DNA from: Pseudomonas putida
Lineage (GTDB): Bacteria > Pseudomonadota > Gammaproteobacteria > Pseudomonadales > Pseudomonadaceae
DNA: 64,000 bases
Direction of reading: 5' to 3'
Assembly: GCF_028682475.1 (NCBI RefSeq)
Contig: NZ_JANHLE010000013.1
Span: 1 to 64,000, forward strand
Shown here: piece after piece, positions 37,340-49,176 of the stretch
Numbering within the stretch: the first letter of the stretch is position 1
Layout of the letters: each line of letters opens with the position of its first letter
The notes under the pieces: model-generated
The model's database searches: none
Told to the model about the DNA's origin: nothing
The model's input: the letters and a program-made list of their open reading frames with translations, nothing else
Position numbers and translations under genes: made by a program

Positions 37340-38617
37340 ATGGCCTTTCTTGCCCTCGGTATCAACCATAAGACTGCCTCGGTAGACGTACGCGAGCGCG
37401 TGGCGTTTACCCCTGAGCAGCTGGTGGACGCCTTGCAGCAGCTCTGCCGACGGACCGCCAGCCGTGAGGCGGCGATCCTTTCGACCTGTAACCGCAGCGA
37501 ACTCTATATAGAGCAGGACCACCTGGCCGCAGAGAGTATTCTGCGCTGGCTGGCTGAATATCATCAGCTGAGCCTGGATGAACTGCGCGCCAGTGCCTAC
37601 ATCCATGAGGATCATGATGCCGTCCGGCACATGATGCGGGTGGCGTCCGGGCTCGACTCGCTGGTGCTTGGCGAGCCGCAGATCCTCGGCCAGATGAAGT
37701 CTGCCTACGCCGTGGCGCGCGAGGCCGGGACCATCGGTCCGCTGCTCGGGCGTCTGTTCCAGGCGACCTTCAGTGCCGCCAAACAGGTGCGCACCGATAC
37801 CGCCATCGGCGAAAACCCGGTGTCGGTGGCCTTTGCCGCGGTCAGCCTGGCCAAGCAGATCTTCAGCGATCTGGGGCGTAGCCAGGCGCTGTTGATCGGC
37901 GCTGGCGAAACCATCACCCTGGTGGCGCGACACCTGCATGAGCAGGGCGTACGGCGTATCGTGGTGGCCAACCGTACTCTGGAGCGGGCCAGCACCCTGG
38001 CCGAGCAGTTCGGTGCCCATGCGGTGTTGCTGGCGGATATTCCGCAGGAGCTGGTCAACAGCGATATCGTCATCAGTTCCACCGCCAGCCAGTTGCCGAT
38101 CCTCGGCAAGGGCGCGGTGGAAAGCGCGCTGAAGCAGCGCCGGCACAAGCCGATCTTCATGGTCGATATCGCCGTGCCGCGTGACATCGAGCCAGAAGTT
38201 GGCGAGCTGGACGACGTCTACCTGTATACCGTCGATGACTTGCACGATGTGGTCGCCGAGAACCTCAAGAGCCGTCAGGGTGCTGCCCAGGCTGCCGAAG
38301 AGCTGGTCTCGGTGGGCGCCGAAGATTTCATGCTGCGCCTGCGCGAACTGGCGGCGGTGGATGTGCTCAAAGCGTACCGTCAGCAGAGCGAACGCCTGCG
38401 TGACGAAGAATTGCAAAAGGCCCAGCGTCTGCTGGCCAATGGCGGCAGTGCCGAAGAAGTGCTGGTGCAACTGGCGCGCGGGCTGACCAACAAATTGCTC
38501 CATGCACCCAGTGTGCAACTGAAAAAGCTCTCTGCCGAAGGCCGCCTCGATGCGCTGGCCATGGCCCAGGAACTCTTTGCCCTCAATGAGGGTTCGACGG
38601 ATAAAACCCCGCAATGA
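37340..38617 (+). CDS. hemA: Glutamyl-tRNA reductase
   Basis: A 425-residue enzyme for the first committed step of tetrapyrrole synthesis (glutamyl-tRNA to glutamate-1-semialdehyde). Catalytic Cys50 lies in [10 protein letters not shown]. The NADPH site is [16 protein letters not shown], with SSTASQLPI downstream. The C-terminal dimerisation helix ends in TDKTPQ. It overlaps prfA by 4 bases (ATGA), the hemA-prfA arrangement of proteobacteria. The last heme enzyme, hemH, also lies in this window. Confidence 0.97.
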   Translation: MAFLALGINHKTASVDVRERVAFTPEQLVDALQQLCRRTASREAAILSTCNRSELYIEQDHLAAESILRWLAEYHQLSLDELRASAYIHEDHDAVRHMMRVASGLDSLVLGEPQILGQMKSAYAVAREAGTIGPLLGRLFQATFSAAKQVRTDTAIGENPVSVAFAAVSLAKQIFSDLGRSQALLIGAGETITLVARHLHEQGVRRIVVANRTLERASTLAEQFGAHAVLLADIPQELVNSDIVISSTASQLPILGKGAVESALKQRRHKPIFMVDIAVPRDIEPEVGELDDVYLYTVDDLHDVVAENLKSRQGAAQAAEELVSVGAEDFMLRLRELAAVDVLKAYRQQSERLRDEELQKAQRLLANGGSAEEVLVQLARGLTNKLLHAPSVQLKKLSAEGRLDALAMAQELFALNEGSTDKTPQ

Positions 38618-39696
38618 AAGCGTCGCTGCTCAATAAGCTGGACACCCTCCAGGACCGTTTCGAGGAATTGACCGCCCTGCTGGGTGATGCTGAAGTCATT
38701 TCCGACCAGACCCGCTTTCGCGCCTATTCCCGCGAATATGCCGAAGTCGAGCCCGTGGCGGCGGCCTACGCCCAGTGGCGCAAGGTGCAGGACGACCTGG
38801 CCGGTGCCCAGGCACTGCTCAAGGACAGCGACCCCGACCTGCGCGAAATGGCCGTAGAGGAAGTGCGCGAAGCCAAGGAGCAACTGGCCGAACTGGAGAA
38901 CCAGCTGCAGCGCATGCTGCTGCCCAAAGATCCCAACGACGGGCGCAACGTGTTCCTGGAAATCCGCGCCGGTACCGGCGGTGACGAGGCGGCGATCTTC
39001 TCCGGCGACCTGTTCCGCATGTATTCGCGCTACGCCGAACGGCGTGGCTGGCGTCTGGAAATCCTCTCGGAGAACGAGGGGGAGCACGGTGGCTACAAGG
39101 AAATCATCGCCCGGGTCGAGGGCGACTATGTCTATGGCAAGCTGAAGTTCGAGTCTGGCGCCCACCGTGTCCAGCGCGTGCCGGAAACCGAATCCCAAGG
39201 CCGTATCCACACTTCGGCCTGCACCGTGGCGGTACTGCCCGAGCCCGACGAGCATGTGGCGATCGAGATCAACCCGGCCGACCTGCGCGTGGATACCTAC
39301 CGTGCCTCCGGCGCGGGTGGTCAGCACATCAACAAAACCGACTCGGCGGTGCGCATCACCCACTTGCCTACCGGTATTGTGGTTGAGTGTCAGGAAGAGC
39401 GCTCGCAACACAAGAACCGCGCACGGGCGATGTCCTGGCTGTCGGCCAAGCTCAACGACATGCAGACCAGCGCGGCGCAGAATGCGATTGCCAGCGAACG
39501 TAAACTGCTGGTGGGCTCGGGCGACCGTTCCGAGCGGATTCGTACCTACAACTATCCACAGGGCCGGGTCACCGATCACCGTATCAACCTGACCTTGTAT
39601 TCTCTGGATGATGTGCTGGCCGGTGGCGTGGACGCGGTGATCGAGCCGCTGCTGGCCGAGTATCAGGCTGACCAACTGGCTGCACTGGGTGAGTAA
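38614..39696 (+). CDS. prfA: Peptide chain release factor 1
   Basis: A 360-residue release factor reading UAA/UAG. The GGQ motif sits at 235-237 ([10 protein letters not shown]). The codon-recognition PxT element appears as [14 protein letters not shown], with Glu where E. coli has Ala. It overlaps hemA by 4 bases and abuts prmC (the next ATG follows the stop directly), so its methyltransferase is made from the same message. Confidence 0.97.
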   Translation: MKASLLNKLDTLQDRFEELTALLGDAEVISDQTRFRAYSREYAEVEPVAAAYAQWRKVQDDLAGAQALLKDSDPDLREMAVEEVREAKEQLAELENQLQRMLLPKDPNDGRNVFLEIRAGTGGDEAAIFSGDLFRMYSRYAERRGWRLEILSENEGEHGGYKEIIARVEGDYVYGKLKFESGAHRVQRVPETESQGRIHTSACTVAVLPEPDEHVAIEINPADLRVDTYRASGAGGQHINKTDSAVRITHLPTGIVVECQEERSQHKNRARAMSWLSAKLNDMQTSAAQNAIASERKLLVGSGDRSERIRTYNYPQGRVTDHRINLTLYSLDDVLAGGVDAVIEPLLAEYQADQLAALGE

Positions 39697-40527
39697 ATGA
39701 CGATTATCGCCAGCCTGCTCCGCGCTGCGGAGCTACCGGATTCGCCTACGGCACGCCTGGATGTCGAGCTGCTGTTGGCGGCCGCCATCGGCAAGTCGCG
39801 CAGTTATCTGCATACCTGGCCTGAGCGGATTGTCAGCAGTGAAGCGGCGTTGACCTTCGCCGAGTACCTGCAGCGCCGCCGCAGCGGTGAGCCGGTGGCT
39901 TATATTCTGGGTCAGCAAGGGTTCTGGAACCTGGACCTGGAAGTGGCGCCGCATACCTTGATACCGCGTCCGGACACAGAATTGCTGGTCGAGACCGCGC
40001 TGGAGCTGTTGCCATTGAGCCCGGTTCGCGTGCTGGACCTGGGCACCGGGACCGGCGCCATTGCCCTGGCCCTGGCCAGTGAGCGGGCGCAGTGGCAGGT
40101 CATGGCGGTGGACCGCGTGCTTGAGGCTGTGGCCCTGGCAGAGCGCAACCGCCAGCGCTTGCAACTGAACAATGTCCAGGTGCGCAGCAGCCACTGGTTC
40201 GACGCCCTCAAGGGTGAACGCTTCGATCTGATCATCAGCAATCCGCCGTATATCGCCGCCGAAGATCCACACCTGGTGGCGGGTGATGTGCGCTTTGAAC
40301 CGAGCAGCGCGCTGGTGGCGGGCGCCGATGGCCTGGACGACCTGCGCGTCATCATCAGTCAGGCACCTGCGCACCTGCAGCCGGGTGGCTGGTTGCTGCT
40401 CGAGCACGGTTACGATCAGGCTGCCGCGGTGCGCGAGTTGCTGGCGCAGCACGACTTCGAACAAATCGAAAGCCGCATCGATCTTGGCGGTCATGAACGA
40501 ATCAGCCTGGGGCGACTGTCGTGCTGA
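39697..40527 (+). CDS. prmC: Release factor glutamine methyltransferase
   Basis: A 276-residue SAM-dependent enzyme (HemK) that methylates the Gln of the GGQ motif in RF1/RF2. It has the SAM site VLDLGTGTGAIALALA and the catalytic NPPY in ISNPPYIAAEDPH. It begins directly after prfA, and its end overlaps moeB by 7 bases. Confidence 0.96.
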   Translation: MTIIASLLRAAELPDSPTARLDVELLLAAAIGKSRSYLHTWPERIVSSEAALTFAEYLQRRRSGEPVAYILGQQGFWNLDLEVAPHTLIPRPDTELLVETALELLPLSPVRVLDLGTGTGAIALALASERAQWQVMAVDRVLEAVALAERNRQRLQLNNVQVRSSHWFDALKGERFDLIISNPPYIAAEDPHLVAGDVRFEPSSALVAGADGLDDLRVIISQAPAHLQPGGWLLLEHGYDQAAAVRELLAQHDFEQIESRIDLGGHERISLGRLSC

Positions 40528-41276
40528 GTGATCAGGAACTATTGCGCTACAGCCGGCAGATCCTCCTGGCTCAGGTCGATATCGACGGACAGCTGCGGCT
40601 CAAGAACAGCCGGGCATTGATCGTCGGTCTTGGTGGCCTGGGTTCGCCCGTGGCGTTGTACCTGGCGGCGGCGGGGGTTGGTGAACTGCACCTGGCGGAT
40701 TTCGACACGGTCGATCTGACCAACCTGCAGCGTCAGGTACTGCATGACACTGCATCGGTGGGGATGAGCAAGGTCGACTCGGCGTTGAACCGCTTGCAGG
40801 CGATCAACCCTGAAATCCGTCTGGTTGCCCACCGCAACGCCCTCGATGAAGACTCGCTGACGGCCGCTGTGCAAGCGGTCGACCTGGTGCTCGACTGCAC
40901 CGACAATTTCGCCACCCGCGAGGCGGTCAATGCCACGTGTGTGGCGCAAGGCAAACCTCTGGTCAGTGGCGCGGCGATTCGCCTGGAAGGGCAGCTGTCG
41001 GTGTTCGATCCGCGTCGCCCTGAAAGCCCCTGCTACCACTGCCTCTATGGCCATGGCAGCGAAGCCGAGCTGACCTGTAGCGAAGCCGGGGTGGTCGGTC
41101 CGCTGGTAGGTCTGGTGGGCAGCCTGCAGGCCCTTGAAGCGCTCAAGCTGCTGGCCGGTTTTGGTGAGCCACTGGTTGGTCGCTTGCTGTTGATTGATGC
41201 GCTGGGCAGCCGCTTCCGTGAGTTGCGCGTCAAGCGTGATCCGGGGTGCAGCGTCTGTGGCGGGCGGGATGACTGA
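40521..41276 (+). CDS. moeB: Molybdopterin-synthase adenylyltransferase (MoeB/ThiF family)
   Basis: A 251-residue E1-like enzyme that adenylates the C-terminus of MoaD or ThiS. It has the ATP-binding [21 protein letters not shown], the [11 protein letters not shown] motif, and two zinc-binding Cys pairs (CYHC and CSVC). The [13 protein letters not shown] segment carries the catalytic-Cys region. No moaD or thiS gene is next to it. Both ends overlap neighbours (prmC and murI). Confidence 0.92.
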   Translation: MLSDQELLRYSRQILLAQVDIDGQLRLKNSRALIVGLGGLGSPVALYLAAAGVGELHLADFDTVDLTNLQRQVLHDTASVGMSKVDSALNRLQAINPEIRLVAHRNALDEDSLTAAVQAVDLVLDCTDNFATREAVNATCVAQGKPLVSGAAIRLEGQLSVFDPRRPESPCYHCLYGHGSEAELTCSEAGVVGPLVGLVGSLQALEALKLLAGFGEPLVGRLLLIDALGSRFRELRVKRDPGCSVCGGRDD

Positions 41277-42069
41277 TCAGGTGGCAGCGCCGATCGGCGT
41301 CTTCGATTCCGGTGTCGGTGGTTTGTCGGTGCTGGCAGAAATCCAGCGCTTGCTGCCCAATGAATCTCTGCTGTACGTCGCCGACTGTGGGCACATTCCC
41401 TATGGCGAGAAATCGCCTGAATTCATCCGGCAGCGTTGCCGTCTGGTCGCCGAGTTTTTCCGCGAGCACGGCGCCAAGGCCATGGTGCTCGCCTGCAACA
41501 CGGCCACTGTCGCTGCGGTAGCCGATCTGCGTGAGCACTATCCAGACTGGCCGTTGGTAGGCATGGAGCCTGCGGTAAAGCCTGCTGCGGCTGCCACCCG
41601 CAGTGGCGTGGTCGGGGTGCTGGCCACCACTGGCACGCTGCAGAGCGCCAAGTTCGCTGCGCTGCTCGACCGCTTTGCCAACGACGTACAGGTAGTGACT
41701 CAGCCATGTCCCGGGCTGGTCGAGTGCATCGAGGCGGGGGATCTGGGCAGTCCGGTCCTGCGTGACCTGCTTCAGGGCTATGTGAATCCTCTGCTCGCAG
41801 CGGGCTGCGACACCTTGATTCTGGGGTGCACGCATTACCCTTTCCTCAAGCCACTGCTGGCACAGATGGTGCCGCCATCGATTGCCATTATCGACACCGG
41901 TGCTGCCGTCGCCCGCCAGCTGCAACGGCTGCTGGGTGAGCGGCAATTGCTGTCTGATGGCCCAGCGCGTGAGGCACAGTTCTGGACCAGTTCAAGCCCG
42001 GAACATTTGCGAAAGATACTTCCAATCTTGTGGAATAAATCTGACAGTGTGCGAAGCTTCACAGTGTAA
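41269..42069 (+). CDS. murI: Glutamate racemase
   Basis: A 266-residue enzyme supplying D-glutamate for peptidoglycan. The two catalytic cysteines lie in [11 protein letters not shown] and [11 protein letters not shown]; the start [13 protein letters not shown] is typical. ATG 41269 lies inside moeB (8-base overlap). Last gene of the hemA-prfA-prmC-moeB-murI chain; pagL follows after 117 bases. Confidence 0.95.
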   Translation: MTDQVAAPIGVFDSGVGGLSVLAEIQRLLPNESLLYVADCGHIPYGEKSPEFIRQRCRLVAEFFREHGAKAMVLACNTATVAAVADLREHYPDWPLVGMEPAVKPAAAATRSGVVGVLATTGTLQSAKFAALLDRFANDVQVVTQPCPGLVECIEAGDLGSPVLRDLLQGYVNPLLAAGCDTLILGCTHYPFLKPLLAQMVPPSIAIIDTGAAVARQLQRLLGERQLLSDGPAREAQFWTSSSPEHLRKILPILWNKSDSVRSFTV

Positions 42070-42186
42070 GAAGTGTGAGGGGCACTGACGATTTCTGTGA
42101 ACTAACGCCGCCGCGCCGACCTCTATAATTTTGTCCGACGAGACAGAAGAACCAACAATAGCATTAGGAAAAAAAGGACGTTTCTC

Positions 42187-42705
42187 ATGAAGAAACTGCT
42201 TTGTTTGGCTGCACTTGCAGCCTTGACCCTGGGGCAATCGTTCACAACTCAAGCGGCAGATGTTTCTTTTTCGGTAGGGCAGACCGGTGAGTCGACCATG
42301 ACCTATCGCCTGGGTCTGCAATCGAACTGGGATGCCAGTTGGTGGCAAACTAGCGTTGGCCGGATTACCGGTTATTGGGATGCCGGCTACACCTATTGGG
42401 ACGGAGACGAGACGACAAGTAACCACAGCCTTTCCTTCGCTCCGGTGTTTGTCTACGAGTTTGCTGGCGAGTCAGTCAAACCCTATATCGAGGCAGGTAT
42501 CGGGGTGGCGGCATTCTCCAGCACCGAAGTTGAAAACAATGGCCTGGGATCGTCTTTCCAGTTCGAAGACCGGATCGGTTTCGGTCTGCGATTCGCCGGT
42601 GGCCATGAAGTCGGCGTGCGCGCCATCCACTATTCCAATGGCGGGCTGCAAACACCTAACGATGGTGTGGAAAGCTACGCACTCCACTATCGCATGCCGT
42701 TGTAA
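42187..42705 (+). CDS. pagL: Lipid A 3-O-deacylase PagL
   Basis: A 172-residue outer-membrane beta-barrel enzyme that removes the 3-linked acyl chain of lipid A. It has a signal peptide (KKLLCLAALAALTLGQSFTTQA). The C-terminal AIHYSNGGLQTPNDG holds the catalytic His-Ser, and the final PL end fits a barrel strand. Length and position next to murI match P. aeruginosa PA4661. A TATAAT element at 42123-42128 may be its promoter. Confidence 0.92.
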   Translation: MKKLLCLAALAALTLGQSFTTQAADVSFSVGQTGESTMTYRLGLQSNWDASWWQTSVGRITGYWDAGYTYWDGDETTSNHSLSFAPVFVYEFAGESVKPYIEAGIGVAAFSSTEVENNGLGSSFQFEDRIGFGLRFAGGHEVGVRAIHYSNGGLQTPNDGVESYALHYRMPL

Positions 42706-42712
42706 ACCTGCT

Positions 42713-42739
42713 TCGGCCCTGCACTGATTGCAGGGCTAA
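42713..42739. terminator. Weak terminator between pagL and the SDR gene
   Basis: GCCCTGCA and TGCAGGGC pair around CTGAT, followed by TAAAA. The convergent genes share it. Confidence 0.5.
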
Positions 42740-42743
42740 AAGG

Positions 42744-43448
42744 CTACCTGGGCAGCGGCCATAACTCGTGCAGGTGCAGGGCCTCCAGCACCAGGTTGGC
42801 AGGGCGATCAGGCAGGCGATTGAGAATGACCTCTGCGGCGGTGAGCGCCGTCCATTGTTCTGGAGCAACCTGCTCCGTCACCAGCGCATCCTTCAAATCC
42901 AGTGGCGCAATGATCGTCAGGTCTATGGCCTGAGTGGCGAGGGCGCTACGCTGGCGGTTGAACAACTGTCTCAAGCTGTTGTCCGCGTTTGCCGGCTGCC
43001 TGGGGTCGTGTAGCTGCAGTGCTGAGTAGCGGCTGAGGATACCGACGACTTGAGGCGAACGACCACCTTTCAACAGTTGCCAGGCACTATCCAGGCAATG
43101 CCGGGTGACGCTGAGGTTGCTGCTGACAATGCCTTCGAAAATACCCGAGGCCGGTGTATCGACGGCCAGGTAGTCGCAAGTTCCAGTATTGATGATCAGG
43201 CAGTCGAGTGCGCCCCAGTGATCATTGATCCGGCTGGAAGCTTTTTGCACTTCATGTGGATCGCTCAGATTGCCGTCAAGTAACAGCAAACTTTCAGGAT
43301 ACTCCCGGGACAAGTCTTGCAAGTCTTCACAAGTCCGGCCACTGGCAGCTACCTGTGAGCCCTGTGCCAGTAACCGTTCGACCAGCGCAAGCCCTAGACC
43401 GTTACTGGCACCGGTAACCCAGACTCGATTGGCAATGGAGTTATTCAA
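42744..43448 (-). CDS. Short-chain dehydrogenase/reductase, photolyase-linked
   Basis: A 234-residue SDR with the NAD(P) motif WVTGASNGLGLALVERLLAQG and the NTG element (IINTGTCDYLA). The catalytic Ser-Tyr-Lys is degraded: the region has ILSRYSALQLHDP, lacking a clear YxxxK, so enzymatic activity is uncertain. I start it at TTG 43448, which overlaps the end of phrB by 8 bases and has GAGG nine bases ahead. An ATG further upstream would lie deep inside phrB. Third gene of the ybgA-phrB-SDR unit. Confidence 0.78.
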   Translation of the reverse strand: MNNSIANRVWVTGASNGLGLALVERLLAQGSQVAASGRTCEDLQDLSREYPESLLLLDGNLSDPHEVQKASSRINDHWGALDCLIINTGTCDYLAVDTPASGIFEGIVSSNLSVTRHCLDSAWQLLKGGRSPQVVGILSRYSALQLHDPRQPANADNSLRQLFNRQRSALATQAIDLTIIAPLDLKDALVTEQVAPEQWTALTAAEVILNRLPDRPANLVLEALHLHELWPLPR

Positions 43449-44886
43449 AAGGTGATTCCTCAACCTGCCGCGTGGACAAATTCTTGAAAGCATTCAAGGC
43501 ACGTTGGCGACTGCTACCGAGGTCCACAATCGGTTGTGGATACTCATTTGTAACAAATAGTTCTGCTAATGGCACCCCGTTATGAATGTTTTTTTCATCG
43601 GCTGTTGCCAGCTCCGGCAACCAGCGCTTGATAAACCAGCCTTGACTGTCGAAACGCCGGGACTGGCTGATCGGATTGAATATCCGGAAGTAAGGCACCG
43701 CATCGGTTCCGGTGGAGGCGCTCCACTGCCAGCCACCATTGTTCGCGGCCAGATCGCCATCGATCAGGTGGCGCATGAAGAAGCGCTCGCCTTCGCGCCA
43801 GTCGATCAACAGGTTCTTGCTCAGGAACATCGCCACGATCATCCGCAGCCGGTTGTGCATCCAGCCGGTGGCAAGCAGTTGACGCATGGCCGCGTCGATG
43901 ATCGGAATGCCGGTGCGGCCTTCTTGCCAGGCTTTCAACTCATCGGGCGCATGGCGCCAGGGGAGTGCCTCGGTCTCCTGGCGGAAGGCGCGGTGACGCG
44001 ACACCCGCGGGTAGCCGTTGAGGATGTGCTTGTAGAACTCACGCCAGATCAGCTCGTTGATCCAGGTCACCAGCCCGCTGTTGCCGCTGTCGAATTCGCC
44101 GTGGTTGTGCGCCAGGGCACGCAGCAAGCACTGGCGAGGGGAGATCACGCCCGCCGCGAGATAAGGCGAGAGCTGGCTGGTGCCGGTAACGGCGGGAAAG
44201 TCCCGTTGCAGCTGGTAGTCATCAACGGCTTCATCGATAAAGCGCTGCAGACGCTCATGGGCCTCGGTTTCACCGGCCGGCCAGAGATCGCTCAGGCTGG
44301 CAGGTGGCACGGCGAAACCTGGCACTTGAGTGGGGACCGCGTCGTTGGCGACCGTTAGCGCAGCCTGGGGTGTTGGCGGCGGCTGCAGGCTGGGCAAGCC
44401 AAGGTGCAAGCGTTCGTAGCAGGCTTTGCGAAACTGGCTGAAGACCTGGAAGTAGCCACCGCTACGGGTGAGGATGCTGCCGGGTCTGAACAGCACTTGG
44501 TCCAGGTGGCGATGCACGGCAATGCCCGCCTGAGACAGCGACTCGCTGACGGCTTGATCGCGGCGGCTTTCGTTGATGCCGTATTCGTCGTTCAGGTGCA
44601 GTTCCCGAATCCGATGCTCGCGGCAGATCTCGAGCAGCACATCAGGGGCCCGGTCCCAGGTGTCGGCTTCGCGCACCAGTAGCGGGATGTTCAGCGTGGC
44701 CAGCTGCTCGCTCAGTGCTGCCAGGTTGCGCAACCAGAAGTCGACTTTGCACGGGGCGTCATCATGGCTGTGCCATTGTTGCGCGCTGACCAGCCAGACC
44801 GCCAGGGTCGGCCCCTGCGCGCAAGCGGCGGACAGTGCGGTGTTGTCGTGTAGGCGCAGGTCGTTGCGCAGCCAGATCAGTTGCAT
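43441..44886 (-). CDS. phrB: Deoxyribodipyrimidine photolyase
   Basis: A 481-residue class I CPD photolyase that repairs UV dimers using blue light. It has the antenna domain at residues 1-130 (MQLIWLRNDLRLHDNTAL) and the FAD domain (TGTSQLSPYLAAGVISPRQCL, WINELIWREFYKHIL, GWMHNRLRMIVAMFLSKNLLIDWREGERFF). The Trp-rich electron chain is present (NGGWQWSAS). It is the second gene of the ybgA-phrB-SDR operon, 9 bases after ybgA, under a likely light-regulated operator. Confidence 0.96.
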   Translation of the reverse strand: MQLIWLRNDLRLHDNTALSAACAQGPTLAVWLVSAQQWHSHDDAPCKVDFWLRNLAALSEQLATLNIPLLVREADTWDRAPDVLLEICREHRIRELHLNDEYGINESRRDQAVSESLSQAGIAVHRHLDQVLFRPGSILTRSGGYFQVFSQFRKACYERLHLGLPSLQPPPTPQAALTVANDAVPTQVPGFAVPPASLSDLWPAGETEAHERLQRFIDEAVDDYQLQRDFPAVTGTSQLSPYLAAGVISPRQCLLRALAHNHGEFDSGNSGLVTWINELIWREFYKHILNGYPRVSRHRAFRQETEALPWRHAPDELKAWQEGRTGIPIIDAAMRQLLATGWMHNRLRMIVAMFLSKNLLIDWREGERFFMRHLIDGDLAANNGGWQWSASTGTDAVPYFRIFNPISQSRRFDSQGWFIKRWLPELATADEKNIHNGVPLAELFVTNEYPQPIVDLGSSRQRALNAFKNLSTRQVEESPFE

Positions 44887-44895
44887 GGTGTTTGT

Positions 44896-45864
44896 TCAGA
44901 TGGCATTGCGCAGACTCAGGCTTTCCGGGTGCGGTTGCAGGTAGACCTGTTGCAGCACGTAAGGGTCGGGGTGGCTGCGCAAGTGATGCTTGAGCAGTGT
45001 TAGCGGCACCACCAACGGCACCACACCGTCGTGGTATTGATTGATCAGGTGCCGGATTTCCTGCCTGTCGTCCTGGCTCAGCCCGCTACGCAGGTAGCCG
45101 CTCAGGTGCAGCAGTACATTGCTGTGGTTGCCGCGGCTGGCGCAACGGCGCAGGGCCCGCATCAGTTGACTGAAATAGTGGGGGCCAAGCACCTGCGGAT
45201 CATCGTCGCGGGTCATGCTGCCCAGTAGCTTGCCCAGCACCTTGTATTGATGCGGATTGTTGGCCATCAGTTGGTACTTGTAGCGCGCATGGAAGGCGAT
45301 CAACGCGCCGCGGCTGAGGCCCTCGGCGAGCAGCCGCTGCCAATCGGCGAAGGCATACACGCGGGTGATGAAATTTTCCCGCAGTACCGGGTCGCACAGA
45401 CGGCCGTCCTCTTCGACGGGCAAATCCGGGCGTTGCTGGCAAAAGGCAGCGGCATAAAGACCGCGGCCGCCTTCGTGAGCGGGAGAGCCGTTGGCCTTGT
45501 AGACCTTGACCCGTTCAAGCCCGCACGACGGAGATTTCTGCATGAATATGTAGCCACAGATGTCCGTGAGGTCCGCAGCCATCTGCTGTCCATAGGCGCG
45601 CAGCGGGCCGGACAGGTCCAGCGCCGGATCATGGCTGCCGACTGCTTGTGGGTCAGCGGGATCGCCTATCAGGCGGATGGGCGCGCGTGGCACGCCGAGG
45701 CCGATGGCTATTTCCGGGCAGACTGGAATGAAGTCGAAGTACTGACCGAGTACCTCGTTGCAGAGTCGAGAGGCCTTGTGACCGCCGTTGTAGCGAACCT
45801 CGGCACCGGTCAGGCAGGCGCTGACCGCGATCCTGGGTTTGCAAGTGGCGTGTGACGCATCCAT
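44896..45864 (-). CDS. ybgA: YbgA-like protein (DUF523 + DUF1722)
   Basis: A 322-residue two-domain protein. DUF523 covers about 10-155 (VSACLTGAEVRYNGG, CPEIAIGLGVPR, KSPSCGLERVKVY) and carries conserved cysteines. DUF1722 (YbgA) covers about 190-310 (FHARYKYQLMANNPHQYKVLGKLLG). YbgA-type genes pair with photolyase genes in many proteobacteria. It opens the operon. Its ATG at 45864 has GGAG six bases upstream. The operator at 45877-45914 stands directly ahead. Biochemical role unknown. Confidence 0.92.
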   Translation of the reverse strand: MDASHATCKPRIAVSACLTGAEVRYNGGHKASRLCNEVLGQYFDFIPVCPEIAIGLGVPRAPIRLIGDPADPQAVGSHDPALDLSGPLRAYGQQMAADLTDICGYIFMQKSPSCGLERVKVYKANGSPAHEGGRGLYAAAFCQQRPDLPVEEDGRLCDPVLRENFITRVYAFADWQRLLAEGLSRGALIAFHARYKYQLMANNPHQYKVLGKLLGSMTRDDDPQVLGPHYFSQLMRALRRCASRGNHSNVLLHLSGYLRSGLSQDDRQEIRHLINQYHDGVVPLVVPLTLLKHHLRSHPDPYVLQQVYLQPHPESLSLRNAI

Positions 45865-45876
45865 GGCGAGCTCCGA

Positions 45877-45914
45877 ATATTCCTGTACATAATTAAATTT
45901 ATGTACAGGAATAT
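45877..45914 (-). promoter_or_regulatory. 38-base perfect palindrome, LitR/PplR-type operator
   Basis: ATATTCCTGTACATAA (45877-45892) is mirrored by TTATGTACAGGAATAT (45899-45914) around TTAAAT. It contains TGTACA-N12-TGTACA. It overlaps the end of the predicted -10 box and covers the likely transcription start of ybgA-phrB, the layout of a repressor site. Confidence 0.8.
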
Positions 45915-45940
45915 CATAGGAGCAAATGTATACGAGTCAA
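45913..45940 (-). promoter_or_regulatory. Sigma70-type promoter of ybgA-phrB
   Basis: On minus, TTGACT (45940-45935) and TATGAT (45918-45913) are 16 bases apart, each one base from consensus. The transcription start would lie within the palindrome. Confidence 0.65.
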
Positions 45941-45991
45941 TTGCAGTGCATAGTTTTTGTACAGATATTTGTTGCGGCGTTGCCGGGTAGA

Positions 45992-48072
<2,081 letters not shown>

Positions 48073-48085
48073 AATAGGACGTTGC

Positions 48086-49099
48086 ATGACCGATCACGCT
48101 CTGCTGCTGGTCAACCTGGGCTCGCCGGCCTCCACTTCGGTGGCTGATGTGCGCCGCTACCTCAATCAGTTTCTGATGGACCCGTACGTCATCGACCTGC
48201 CTTGGCCGGTGCGTCGTTTGCTGGTGTCGCTGATCCTGATCAAGCGTCCTGAGCAATCGGCTCATGCCTATGCCTCGATCTGGTGGGATGAAGGCTCGCC
48301 ACTGGTGGTGCTGACCCGACGTCTACAAGCCGCCATGCGTGAGCACTGGCAGCATGGACCGGTGGAAATCGCCATGCGTTACGGTGAGCCGTCCTTGCCG
48401 ACGGTGCTGCAGCGCCTGGCTGCGCAAGGCGTGCGCAAGGTCACCCTGGCGCCGCTTTATCCACAGTTCGCCGACAGTACGGTGACCACCGTGATCGAGC
48501 AGGCCAGGCAGGTCGTTGCCGAACACGCGTTGCCGTTGCAGATGGCCGTGTTGCGGCCATTTTATGACCAGCCAGAGTATATCGATGCCTTGGTGGAAAG
48601 TGCCCGGCCTTATCTGGAGCAGGATTACGATCATCTGCTGATGAGTTTTCATGGCTTGCCCGAGCGGCATTTGAAGAAGCTTGATCCGACCGGTAAGCAT
48701 GATTTCCAGGCTGAGGATTGCTGTCGCGATGCTTCACCCGAGATGCTTGCTGTCTGCTATCGCGGCCAATGTCTGCGTACGGCGCAGGCGTTTGCGAAAA
48801 AAATGGGCATCCCTGATGGCAAGTGGTCGGTGTCGTTCCAGTCTCGGCTTGGCCGGGCTAAATGGATCGAACCCTATACCGAAACCCGCCTGGACGAGCT
48901 GGGTAAGTCAGGGGTGAAAAAGCTCTTGGTGATGTGCCCGGCGTTTGTTGCCGACTGCATCGAGACGCTGGAAGAGATCGGCGATCGCGGGCGCGAGCAG
49001 TTTGTGGCGGCGGGCGGCGAGGAGTTGGTGCTGGTGCCGTGCCTGAACGATCACCCGCAGTGGGTGCAGGCGTTGAAGGGGATGTGTGAGAAAGCCTGA
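48086..49099 (+). CDS. hemH: Ferrochelatase
   Basis: A 337-residue enzyme inserting iron into protoporphyrin IX, the last step of heme synthesis. It has [30 protein letters not shown] with the catalytic His, and [17 protein letters not shown] with the conserved Glu. [15 protein letters not shown] follows. ATG 48086 is shortly after the TIGR01777 stop. It probably belongs to a light-responsive set with phrB. Confidence 0.95.
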   Translation: MTDHALLLVNLGSPASTSVADVRRYLNQFLMDPYVIDLPWPVRRLLVSLILIKRPEQSAHAYASIWWDEGSPLVVLTRRLQAAMREHWQHGPVEIAMRYGEPSLPTVLQRLAAQGVRKVTLAPLYPQFADSTVTTVIEQARQVVAEHALPLQMAVLRPFYDQPEYIDALVESARPYLEQDYDHLLMSFHGLPERHLKKLDPTGKHDFQAEDCCRDASPEMLAVCYRGQCLRTAQAFAKKMGIPDGKWSVSFQSRLGRAKWIEPYTETRLDELGKSGVKKLLVMCPAFVADCIETLEEIGDRGREQFVAAGGEELVLVPCLNDHPQWVQALKGMCEKA

Positions 49100-49106
49100 G
49101 GGCTGA

Positions 49107-49172
49107 TCGCGGGGCAAGCCCGCTCCCACAGGTGGTGTACACACCTCGGTGGGAGCGGGCTTGCCCCGCGAT
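49107..49172. repeat. Inverted REP pair
   Basis: Two facing copies of the GCGGGGCAAGCCCGC unit are 18 bases apart, between convergent hemH and uraA. Confidence 0.9.
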
Positions 49173-49176
49173 GCTG

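Noticed and set aside
45958..45963. Extra TGTACA half-site near the 3-prime end of the FAD oxidoreductase region
   Set aside because: No second hexamer lies 12 bases away on either side, so it does not fit the LitR-type pattern.
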